DNA from: Ficedula albicollis
Taxonomy: Eukaryota > Chordata > Aves > Passeriformes > Muscicapidae
DNA: 64,000 nucleotides
NCBI RefSeq assembly: GCF_000247815.1
Contig: NC_021677.1
Coordinates: 15,282,657-15,346,656 of the forward strand
Reading direction: 5' to 3'
Shown here: one piece after another, positions 39,997 to 50,594 of the stretch
Layout of the letters: every line of letters starts with the position of its first letter
Numbering within the stretch: the first letter of the stretch is position 1
Position numbers and translations under genes: made by a program
The notes under the pieces: model-generated
Database searches by the model: none
Seen by the model: only the letters and a program-made list of their open reading frames with translations
Told to the model about the DNA's origin: nothing

Positions 39997-42699
39997 GAAC
40001 ATAACATTAAAACCTTTTGTAGATGTCATACTGTCAGTGTGTTGGAATCAGATATGTAAAAAAAAGGCACATCCAAGTGACTTCCCTACTCTCAGCATTA
40101 AACCATGGCTCCCAGTATGAAGAGTAAGATGCCAGCATTCATTTCATATAATACTGTACGTATACTTTGAATTTTTAACTTCAACTTATTTGGACTCCTT
40201 TGTTACCTAAATATGAACAGTCATTCAAATTTCCCACACATGAAAACTTATGTTTATGTAAGAATGAGTCTTTCCTGGAGTCAGAAAGAGAAAGTATCCT
40301 AATTTAACTAAAAAAAGCTTGCAGTGACCATTCCATGCTGCTGTAAGTATATGGACACTTCCACTGAGTGCAGTGGGCAATGCCTCACGCAGGGTAAAAC
40401 ACCTCTGAAAGATTTGCAGAGATGAGGCCAGAGGTTTTTTCCTTCTCATAAACCAGAAACAGATCACCAAAAGACTGTTTCAGGAAACTAGATATTAAAC
40501 AGAGGACTAACACATTAATTTTGAAGAATTTGATGTTAACCAAAAGGCTGGGCTGGGGTACAAACTCCAGCCTGATAATATTTACAGAGAGAAGTTAATA
40601 CTTCCAAATACAGTGATAAAATACAAAACAAAGCCCATGCAAGGAGACCCTTCAGATGAAGAGGCAGCTCAAGATGGCCTATTTTTACCTCAGGTACTTT
40701 TCAAATTTAGCATTTCTCCATCATATTTCCTACCCTAAGTACTGAGGTCTTGTAATGCCCAAAGAACTTCAAGACAAAATTTTCAGCCTCTTGGGAATTA
40801 CTGGTGTGAGAAACAACAGCACAGTGCAAGCATTAATACAGAGAAGTGAAATAGCCCTGACCATTCTAAATTCAGATCAAACCTTTGCTGCCAGCTCACT
40901 TTTAAAGTGTAATGTAGCAATTTCCTATTGCAATGCCATGCTGTTAGTTGTTTCCAGATTTAGAGAAACTTAAAAAAATACAAATAAAATCCCACTATTC
41001 TTGCAATGAGTAATTAGCTGCATTTTCAGCTTTGCCTTCAGCATATGGCTGCCACTGGTAGGAAGGTAGAATTCAGGCAAGAGAAAGCAAGATCTTACTT
41101 ATGTCCCATTTAATTTGCCAAGCAATTCAATTTCTTGTGAATTTAGTAACATATTACAGCCTTTAGTGAACAGTAACCATTGGAAGTATTAGGAAACAGA
41201 AGCTAAGGATTAACCTTGCATTAAAACTACTGTTGACCTTATAAGAGTGATTATTTATTAGTCTGTGAAAATCATGACATAACCTCACAGCTCATATAAC
41301 TATTCAGGTGTATTATAAAAATAAATAAATACCATCCTTCTCTCACCACCAACAGCACTACACTTGAAATCACTTGCACTTGAAGTTTTAATACTGATGT
41401 ATAACAGATCAACTCAAAAACAGCATTCAGATTACTGTTAAGGTTGAAAGGTTTATCAGTAAATTTAATAATTGCTGCATGAATAAAAAGTCCACCAAAA
41501 GAAAGAGTCAAGCCTTCTTTGTATTTAAGCTGAGTATAGAATTTTGTTTAGAATACATAGAGTTAAAAAGCAACTACTTGGTCATACTCAGTTGTTTGTG
41601 CAGCACCAAATTTAAATCCAAGAGAGATTATGAGAAAATTTGCTGCAGGCTGTCAGACCTCATTAAGTTAATGGAACTGGTAAATTGGCACATTTCCAGC
41701 ACATTGTAGAAAGAAAAGCGCTTTCAGCTCAAGAGTGAAGGAGATCTAGTTTCAGTTTGGCAGCTAAAGGAGATTATTAGCTATAAATAATGGCTGCACT
41801 GAGATGACTTATATGGGATTGCTTGACCAAAATGAAGTCGAAGAGACAAAAAACATTAACATTTTGAAACAAATGATACAGTCCCTTTGTTGGATGGATT
41901 CTAGAACAGCTTTGTAGACATTTTCCTTTTAAAGCCTTACTATTTACAAAAACATCTAAAAGTCTTCGTAACGAGCTTAGCTACCACTGAACTCATTAAC
42001 AGAGAGAAAATTCTTCTCTTTGTTGAGCCTTTGAATCTCTTTAAAAGATGCCATGAACCAGTGCTTTAGCGTGGGGCAGTAATGTGCTGTGATATACTAA
42101 CATATTAGTATAAGAGTATTATATTATTTTGGTCTGAGTTACTGTGGCATGTTTTCAGAGCCAGGACAGCAGAAGGATAGCAGAACCCACACAGGGCATG
42201 GAGTAGAAATCAGTAGACCTGGGAGATGCTGGTTTCCTGAGCCACCAGAAAAGACAAAATGTAGAAGAATGTGAGCGAGAGAGGGAGGAATTTCTTTTGG
42301 GACAATGAGATATGTACTTTCTTACTTTTACATTCCTTATATATTTCTGACCTCAAGTTTCTAAGTGGTAAACCATCCTAGATGGTGAACTACAAATGAT
42401 CAAATTTTATACCAATAAACCCAAATTCTGGCGCTTACTTAGATACTAGGAAGTTTGATATTTCAAATATCCTTACAGCCAGGAACTGCTTCTATCAATT
42501 TACTTATCTGATTTGAAGTCGACTGGGTGTTTTTCCATTCTTCTGTGGCAAAATTTTTGGAAATAGGTGCTGATTCCCAGCACTTACTCAAAAAAAGCGC
42601 AAAGCCCAATTCCTTCTGCATAAAATGAGAACAAGAATTCTACTGTTTACTTAATTCACTCTTTCTTTGCCCTCTTATTGTTTCTCTGGAACACATTTT

Positions 42700-42980
42700 A
42701 AAGGAAAACGAGGCCGGTTTCTGTGTGTATTTTGGCCTCAGCTTGTTGGTCGAGCGGTCGGTGCAGGGGTGCACGGGAGTGAGTTTGGTAAGAACACCTG
42801 TCACCTTGCAGACTGGATTAGCATCACGTAGATCCCTTGCCAGCACTGCACTGGAGGGACACTCACTTCTGAGCAGCTCAGTCCAAACTGAACCCAGCCA
42901 CCTTTGCTCGTGATATGGCCGATTTCCCCAGGCACAGTGGGTACAGGGCACTCCAATATCTGAGCGCGTCTGCTTTTACT
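42700..42980. other. CpG-enriched patch in intron 11
   Basis: About 280 bp with many more CpG dinucleotides than the AT-rich intron around it, for example GTCGAGCGGTCGGTGC near 42750, CGTGATATGGCCG near 42910 and GAGCGCGTC near 42963. I recognise no repeat or exon. It could be a regulatory element or an unrecognised old insertion; nothing here proves either. Confidence 0.35.
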
Positions 42981-44389
42981 TTAGATTCGTGGTGAGTGAC
43001 TACTGAATTCTGCCAAAGAAACTAAACATCAGGTTGCCTCCCTATGAATGAAAGCTTTATTAGGCTCTAAAAAATTCTGCACAGAAAAGGCTGCCTCCAA
43101 CAACCAGCCGAGCTAAATGTGGAAAAGCAAGAAACACCCCCTCCCAAAAAGAAAAAACCATTGATGTGGTAACACACAGTGCTTTCACCAGGGATCTCAA
43201 GCAGGAATATATCAGAATGTAGGAACGCCAGTCATGTTCTGATGCTGCAGGGCCAGTTTGAAGAGTCAGGCATACTAAAACAACCTTCATTCACTGCATC
43301 CCTCACACAGCGGGTAGAAATTCAGCATCTAACACTTGCTCACACTCTCCCCCACTCCAAAATACCCAACCTGAAATCACTTCTTATTTTTAATACTACT
43401 CAAGAGTAGTTGAACTCCTCTAGACAATAAAATTCAGCATGTGAATGTTCCTGGAGGAATACTCACTAGGAAAATTTAGGTTACTAAGCTACTCTGTAAC
43501 AGAATACCAGCATTCCTGCATGAAGTCCTCTCCATCCTTTATGAAAGGATAAATGGAAATCAGAGCTAAATAGTTTATCCAAGCGTTCTGTTTGAATAGA
43601 AAACTAAATTGACTGTTCCTTTTCTAAACACCTTTCTTTTCTGAACACAGAGGCCAAAGAGAAGGCATATGGAAATAACAGCTAATATCAAGAAGACCAA
43701 AATTCACCTATCCAAAAAATCTACTTTGGAACAGTTTTAACTCTTTTTTTCCCACACAAAGAAGTGAAGAATATCTGACTGATTACAGTTTCAATTAAAT
43801 CTTAAATGTCAATATAATACTTAAACAACTGAGTAATAAAACTGCAAGCAAACACAAACAGGCAGTTTCTCCTACTATCTCTTTTAATAATGCAGAAAAA
43901 ACATTTTTCCACTTGCAATTTTCAAAGTATGTAAGTAGACTTAATTTTCTCCCATTACAAGATTATATGCTTTGTGCACTACAGCTTTATAACCAAGTAT
44001 CTCATTAATATACCCAAGCAGTGCAGACAAGATCCTGGTCTGCAAATCCACCCCAAGAGACCTGAAGCACTAAGTACCTTCTGATATTCTTCTCTGGACC
44101 ATTTACTTAAGGTAAATGAAATAAAACATAAATGGGAGGGTTCTCCAAACCTAGAAACATTACAGATCTTGCAGTTTAGTCGATCACATATTTTAACTGA
44201 ACTATTTTGAACCCTTACAGATTAAACACAAGTAAATTGCCTAACCAGCTGAATGTTATAAACCTTGACAGGAGTAAGGACCACTCATATTTCTCATGAT
44301 AAAGTTACATCACTGTTTTATATGGGTACTCCAAGCCAGAAAGTGTAAACTGACACCTGAAGGCAGGAGTCTTCTCATGAAGGTGAAGA

Positions 44390-44683
44390 GTGAAAACAGG
44401 TCAGGAAAGGGAGAGCAGAGAAAGACAATTCTTTACTGTCAGAGTGGTGAGGCACTGGCACGGGCTGCCCAGAGAATCTGTGGATTCCCCATTCTTGGAA
44501 GTGCTCAAGGCCAGGCTGGATGGGGCTCTGAGCAGCCTGGCCGAGTAGAAGGTGTCCCTGTCCATGGCAGGGAGGTTAGACTAGATGGCCTTCAAAGGTC
44601 CCTTCCAACCCAAACTATTTTATGATTAAGTGACAACTGATTGCTACTTGAGCCAAGGCAAAACAATGATTCTATGATTCCAA
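44390..44683 (+). mobile_element. CR1 LINE 3' end, plus strand
   Basis: The sequence follows the CR1 3' end: AGAGTGGTGAGGCACTGGC, GGGCTGCCCAGAGAATCTGT, CTCAAGGCCAGGCTGGATGG, GTGTCCCTGTCCATGGCAG, TAGATGGCCTTCAAAGGTCC and CTTCCAACCCAAACTATT. An ATTCTATGATT motif at about 44668, typical of the CR1 3' terminal repeat, may mark the end. It is 5'-truncated. Confidence 0.93.
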
Positions 44684-45367
44684 GGTATTTGAGCACATGA
44701 ATAGACTTACTAGATAGAGACTTGGTTTATGTGGTTAATTTCTTGAAGTTTAAAACAGCCTGAATGAAGTGTCCTAATTTAAGTGCAAGATATTCCAGAA
44801 ATAACAACATTCAAAGAAGGAATATTGCTGCTTTCATAGTCACTGTTTTTTTGTTCAGCTGAAAGTGACAGCATACTGAATTTTATTGATCTACTACCTC
44901 ACATACACCAGCACTACACACTGCATTGTATCCTGTGCCTTCCTACTTGGACATATTAACAGGGTGTGTTTTGACCACTTGTCTACTGTAATTACATTGA
45001 TTTCCACAGAGGTTTCACCCACTTCCAGCTGTTAACCATGAACTTTTTGTTCTTCATGTACACCAAACAAAACAGAAGCCAAAATTACTTGTTTGCTATC
45101 AGTCTTTTGGGTGCATATCAAGACTGACACCCCAAATAAAGTCCTCATCCTTGTTCATCATGACCATAACAAAGAAAGAAATTAGATTCTATCGCAAAAT
45201 TAAAAAAGGTCTTGTTCAGTCACAAATTGCTAATAAATTCTTTTCTATCTGACCATGAGAATAAATGACACATTGCTTCGAACACATCTGGCTGTATATC
45301 TGTAATATTCTCTGCATTCTAGAACTGCATATATGGCTTTATTTTTCAATCAGTGCCAGATAAATAC

Positions 45368-45383
45368 TTTTTTTTTTTTTTTA
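45368..45383. repeat. T16 homopolymer
   Basis: An uninterrupted run of 16 thymines in AT-rich intron. No element body is recognised next to it. Confidence 0.9.
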
Positions 45384-46555
45384 AGAAAAGTGGCTAAGAA
45401 GACATATTTAGTGTGCTTTTCTAGTTTCAGTTTAATTTCAAGTATCTCTAAGAGCATACTCCTAACAATTCATTCCTAAAAGTAAATTCCTAATTTTAAG
45501 TTTCTGTAAAAGCTCCCTTCCACCTCTCCTGAATTCTGCAAGGCAGTATATGCATCACTTCAAAAACACCTGAGTTTGTCCATAATTTATATATATATTT
45601 TATATATGTTCTTTTTTGCAAATAGTTACAATCTATCACTCTTAGGCTATTCTATGTATTTATTATTTATAAAACATTTTTTCACTCTGTGCTATTTATG
45701 AGTAACTAACTCCTGCACAGAACTTAATTTTTGCCTTTGAAATTAATTTTTTGAACTATTCAGGATTAAAGAAAGGTCAATAAACCAATTACTTTGGGCA
45801 ACGGTGCAAAATCAGTACTAGTAAAGTAATTAATGCCCTTTTCATTGTTTCCACATCATGGAGTGTTAATAAATTGGGCTTTTGTCACTATCCAGTAATT
45901 TCTTTACAACAAATTTCTTCATACCAATCCATCTTATTTTATGGCTCCCTGTTAATACTTTAAAATACCAGACTAATTAGGTTTGCATTTACACTGCTAA
46001 GTCACAGGCTCCATTTTCATCTCTGTTCAGACTCTCTATTTTCTGATATTCCTAATGAGGCAATACTTTTATTTAAAGGGTGTGATCCTTTAAAGAATTT
46101 CTAGTGGCTTATTAGTTATGTGAAGAGGATCTTTCAGGAGTTCCCACGTATATCGCTTAAGCACAGCACAGCACAGCAGCACACACATTACCCATGAACA
46201 CCAGCACACCATTAAACCCAGGACCTCCTATAACCTGGAGTTCATCTTTTTACAGGACCAGCCTGTTTGCAACTGCAGCACTTTAATTACTCCCTTCCCT
46301 CATAGGATGTTTTGATTCATTTCATGCATTTGTAATGCGCTTGACTTGTGGCTCAAGTTAAACATCTTCCTTACCTCCAGCAGAGGTGAAGAGAAAAAGC
46401 TGGAATGGTCAATGTCATCACTCAGGATAACTGTGGGACAGAAAAGAGGGCATTCTCCATATTTCAGCCTCTGTATCTTCCAAGGGTACCATCAGGAAAT
46501 ACACAACTCAGTAAGGAAGCCACGTCACAGACAGCAATTCACCTGAGTATTTCAT

Positions 46556-46978
46556 AGTCACCCACACGAAAAAGGCAACTTCTCCATAAAGCACAATTTA
46601 ACCTCTTTCCTGTCAGGAACAGGAAAATGCAGTCACCCACATGAAAAAGGCAACTTCTCCATAAAGCACAACTTAACCTCTTTCCTGTCAGGAACAGGAA
46701 AATGAGAAAAGACAGTAATTTCTCTTCTGCAATGTGAACTGATGTGAATTTTTACTCTGAAAGGGACAGAAGTCAATAATTTGAGCATCTTCCTTTAAAA
46801 AGGATAGTCACCCACACGAAAAAGGCAACTTCTCCATAAAGCACAATTTAACCTCTTTCCTGTCAGGAACAGGAAAATGAGAAAAGACAGTAATTTCTCT
46901 TCTGCAATGTGAACTGATGTGAATTTTTACTCTGAAAGGGACAGAAGTCAATAATTTGAGCATCTTCCTTTAAAAAGG
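46556..46978. repeat. Nested tandem repeat, 75- and 175-bp periods
   Basis: A 75-bp unit starting AGTCACCCACACGAAAAAGG occurs at 46556-46630, 46631-46705 and 46806-46880. The second and third copies are each followed by the same roughly 100 bp (AGAAAAGACAGTAATTTCTC and onward), giving a 175-bp unit repeated at 46631-46805 and 46806-46978. The likely history is one 175-bp duplication plus a separate 75-bp duplication at its left end. Copies differ by few bases (CACACG/CACATG, CAATTT/CAACTT). Confidence 0.95.
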
Positions 46979-47146
46979 AAATTGCAACAGTAGGAGGAGC
47001 CCTCTTGCTGAAAACAACTGCATAAAACCAAAAATCTTTTAAGGACATTTTCTTCCTGGGGGTGGGGGGCAAAAAAATAAAAATAACAAAAAAAATTCCT
47101 AAATTCTCTCACCTAGCTGCTGCTCCTGAGATTTACAGATAAAAAA

Positions 47147-47312
47147 CCAAGGTCGCACGATGCCGGTCTTGGCTGGTGTAGAGTTAATTTTCTTCACAGC
47201 AGCCAATATGGGCTGAGTTTCAGATTTGTACAAGGTTGCACGATGCCGGTCTTGGCTGGGGTAGAGTTAATTTTCTTCAGAGCAGCCAATATGGGCTGAG
47301 TTTCAGATTTGT
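47147..47312. repeat. 83-bp tandem duplication of the LTR start
   Basis: CAAGGT-GCACGATGCCGGTC occurs at about 47148 and again at about 47231, and the following LTR start is repeated with it (period 83 bp). A few differences are seen (GGTGTAG/GGGGTAG, TTCACAG/TTCAGAG). The duplicated unit includes about 15 bp to the left of the recognisable LTR, so it arose after insertion. Confidence 0.92.
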
Positions 47313-47665
47313 GCTGCACACAGTCAGGGCAGCTGACCCAAGCTGCCCAGAGGGACATTCCTCACCCTGTGGCACCAGGCTCTGTTACAAAGCTGGGCAA
47401 GAAGAAGGAATGGGAGGAAGTTTGGAGTGATGATGTTTGCCTTCCCTAGTTCACAGTTACATGTGATGGAGACAGGCTGAACACCTGTCTGTCCTTGGGA
47501 AGGGGACAATAAGTTCCTTGCTTTGCTTGCACCTGTGGCTTTTGCTTTACATATGAAACTGTCTTTACCTCAACCAACAAGCTTTCCCACTTTTACCCTT
47601 CTGATTCTCTCCCCCATCCTACCATGGAGGCTGTGAAGGAGCAGCTGTGTGAGGTTGGGTACACC
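47147..47665 (+). mobile_element. ERVL-type solo LTR (endogenous retrovirus relic), plus strand
   Basis: The block shows the ordered landmarks of a common avian ERVL-like LTR: GTAGAGTTAATTTTCTTCA, CAGCAGCCAATATGGGCTG, GGAGTGATGATGTTTGCCTT, GGCTGAACACCTGTCTGTCC, GGCTTTTGCTTTACATATGA, AACTGTCTTTACCTCAACC and TCTGATTCTCTCCCCCATCC. It is shorter than full copies in its middle part. No retroviral gene is found next to it, so it is a solo LTR remnant. Its first 83 bp are tandemly duplicated. The exact ends and target-site duplication could not be fixed. Confidence 0.88.
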
Positions 47666-48535
47666 CTGGAGGAATGAGAAACCTTGGTTCTAGCAGGTCA
47701 GCTAACCCAAATGGAGAAAAACTGAGCTTTCTCGAATCCCTGAAGAAAATGCAAAGATCTCTGCAATCCAGGCTTATGTGAGGAAAAATACTCTGCATGG
47801 CAGAGTATTCATGTAGTACCAGAGTATCATGAGTGGAATCAAGGGTCAGTATCACTGTACCTCAAATGCTTCTCATGCCTTGGAAATGTGATTGGAATGA
47901 GTCCTCCCTCCTCAGATGCTGAGCTCCTACACATTGACATAAATGCTGTGGTGAGTTAATATTCAGGTAACACTGAGATCTGAGCACGTACTTCAAGCCA
48001 TTCTGAAGCCAACAAGAATTATGCCTGTTCCTTAAATGTGCTTTTCTGGTCCTTCTCCGATTTCTGAGTTGCTTGTGGTAAAGAGAAGGAAGGGATGAGA
48101 GCCAAGCATGCCAAACACAGCCTACATCACCACCTCTGCTTCACTCTGAGGTGAATGAAGTCATTAACTTGAAAATCTGGACTTGGAAGAAGTTTGCAAC
48201 CACTTACAACCTCCAGAATTCCACCTGGGAGATAATTTGCCAAGGTGCTAAGTGGAGACAGAGCCAAAGTTCCTGGTTCAGCCAACCCAGCTGTATGGTA
48301 GGAGCCTCCTGCCAAGAGTGTGAAGGTACAGAATTGCAAAGTCAGACATAAGACTGAGCAATTTTCACAATCATACACCCAATTTAAATCCCTACACTGA
48401 TGTTTGTAAAAGGCCTTGAAGATGAAAAGTACTATGCACAATAAGCCCTGAGTAAAATTATTAAAACCAATGCTTCATGAAAAGAGATTAATTATGTTAT
48501 TACTGTTTGCACATGTGAATTTTCCATAAAAATAG

Positions 48536-48665
48536 AAATCTGGGCCCCAGTTCAACTGAGCATTTTAACATGTGTCTGACTTAAAAGCACCTGAGTAGTC
48601 CCATTTCAGTTAATGAGACCATTCCTGCTTAAAAGTTAGGCATGTGCTCCACTACCCATGGCCAT
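48536..48665. mobile_element. Old, partly palindromic dispersed repeat
   Basis: The stretch GGGCCCCAGTTCAACTGAGC, then CTGAGTAGTCCCATTTCAGT, then AAAGTTAGGCATGTGCTCCA resembles a repeat common in turtles, crocodiles and birds. In that repeat GAGTAGTCCCATTGA is followed by its own reverse complement between AAGCACATG-type blocks. Here the second arm is decayed (TTAATGAGACCATTCCTGC). The family name is not certain; it may be a non-autonomous DNA transposon. Confidence 0.4.
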
Positions 48666-49957
48666 GGGATTACAGACACAAAGAGACAGGTGCCACCTCT
48701 TGAGGCATCTTGACCTCAGACAGTGACATGTTTTCTTAGCTCAGAAGCATGTAACCACCTGGGTGAAAGTCTCTGCCCATAAATGTGACCTACACACCTA
48801 AAAGTCTGCCACATGGATGAGCCAGCAAGTCCTGATATTGTCCCACAGGTAGGGATCTACAAAGGTACCTGGTTTTAAGGACATGACTACTTGATGAAAC
48901 CTTGTCCAAACCTTGGCTTTGGAATTCTACTATTGGCTCCTGCCACTCGCTGAGTACCTAAAGCCAAATATCCCTCTTCCTTTTCCCATATTTGCACAGC
49001 ACAAACAAAACTGCATGAAGATGATTCCAGTTCTACAACTGCCCTTAAAGTTTTTACCACTCTACTGAGTTTAAAAGACACAGAGCTGCCTTTGAGGAAT
49101 AGGGTTAAATGCCAGTAAAATCCAGGGCAAAAAATGAAAAAAAGGTGAAAAATTATTCTCAAGTTTTTCACGTAAAAGATATCAGCATATCCAATTCTGA
49201 GTGAATACTGCTCTTGAAGGAATCAGAAGGAAAAGAAATTCTCTAGACAACATATTTCAGAAATTTCCATGGCAAGCACAGTTTTTGTAGCTCCTTAATT
49301 GTATATACTTTTAACTGACTGGAGAGCACAGCTACTACTATCACCACTTACCTCACTTCTTTAGATGAAGGATGAAACATAACAGTGATGAGAGCTTTAT
49401 GCCCTACCTTATGGTTTATGTTTCTGAATATTTATTAATTTTATGCTCTTCATTCTTTAAAGGAATCATTAGGTTCCTCTTGAACTGTTGTCTTTAAAAG
49501 TTAACTCCAGGTGGAAAACAAAGTACTAAGTAAAAAGAGCTCAATACTTGACTTTCTTTTTAAGCTCTGAACAATGCACAATAACTGCCCTTTCCTGTGG
49601 TCACAGATATTGCAGAGAGACCAGAAGGAGGTTCTTCTAATTGATTTCTATGCAATTCTCTTGAGAAAGAGACCCTACAACTGAATTTTCCTTCCTGGAA
49701 TGGCTTATGGATTATATACTAAACAAGGACTCACTGAAAGAGAATAAAAGGAAATTTCTCAGAAAAAGAAACTCTTTCCTGTTTAGTGATGCATGTATTA
49801 TTTTGTGATACACAAAATCTGTCAGACACCTATTAGTCCATCTAGTGAAGTACATATTCTGCTCCCAGAGATTCAATACTTCCTATATTTTCATATCAAT
49901 GTAGAGGGATTTTTTTCAGTGTAAATAAAACCTGTACAGATGTTGATATTTGGAACT

Positions 49958-50065
49958 GAATGGTCTTCACTGCTTGGAGAATATCAGTTTTGCTTTGCAA
50001 GCACCCATCTTGAATGGTCTTTACTGCTTGAAGAATATCAGTTTTGCTTTGCAAGCACCCATCAA
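49958..50065. repeat. 54-bp tandem duplication
   Basis: Two head-to-tail copies start GAATGGTCTTCACTGCTTGG at 49958 and GAATGGTCTTTACTGCTTGA at 50012, with the rest almost unchanged (ending GCAAGCACCCATC). Because 54 is a multiple of three, open frames run through both copies; I do not consider them coding. Confidence 0.95.
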
Positions 50066-50186
50066 GTGGCACAACTGAGAGCACCTAAAATCCTTCAAGA
50101 AATAATAATAGGGGGAAGAAGGCAATTCTGGCAGACAGAGAATATCATTTTAGGTAAAGAAACTTTGCATCTGGTGCCCTCTTTGT

Positions 50187-50248
50187 AAAAAAAAAAAAAA
50201 AAAAAAAATTGGGGGGGGGGGGGGGGGAAAAAAAAAAAAAAAAAAAAA
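50187..50248. repeat. Homopolymer block A22-TT-G17-A21
   Basis: A at 50187-50208, TT, G at 50211-50227 and A at 50228-50248. This has the same architecture as the block at 38853, with A in place of T and the G run again on the plus strand. Confidence 0.95.
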
Positions 50249-50574
50249 GTAATTTATTTGGAAATGAACACCACTTTGAAAGAAAAAACTGGATAAAGTG
50301 AATACTAGAGGGAAAGCAAATCACTTATCTGTTTGGAATAAGAACAATAGGGCTCTTTAATTACAGATATTTTATATGGAATTAATTAAAATGTTGTATA
50401 ATGTAAAAAGAGTGAAGCACAGAAGCCAGCAGGAAACTTGTGAATGCTGCATGCAACAGCCACGTGAAATACCTTTATTACTTGATGTCCTCTTGCATAA
50501 AAACCACTGATAAGTTTTTCTTCCTACACTTCATAATATCCACTTGCTAATTTACTCTGCTTGGACATTCTCTT

Positions 50575-50594
50575 ACACACACATACACACACAC
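50575..50594. repeat. (AC)n microsatellite
   Basis: A short run of AC dinucleotides broken by one AT. Confidence 0.85.

Noticed and set aside
46346..46546. Considered as a possible KCNQ1 exon 11
   Set aside because: Wrong strand and no match to the expected residues before Leu506; no other candidate for exon 11 was found.
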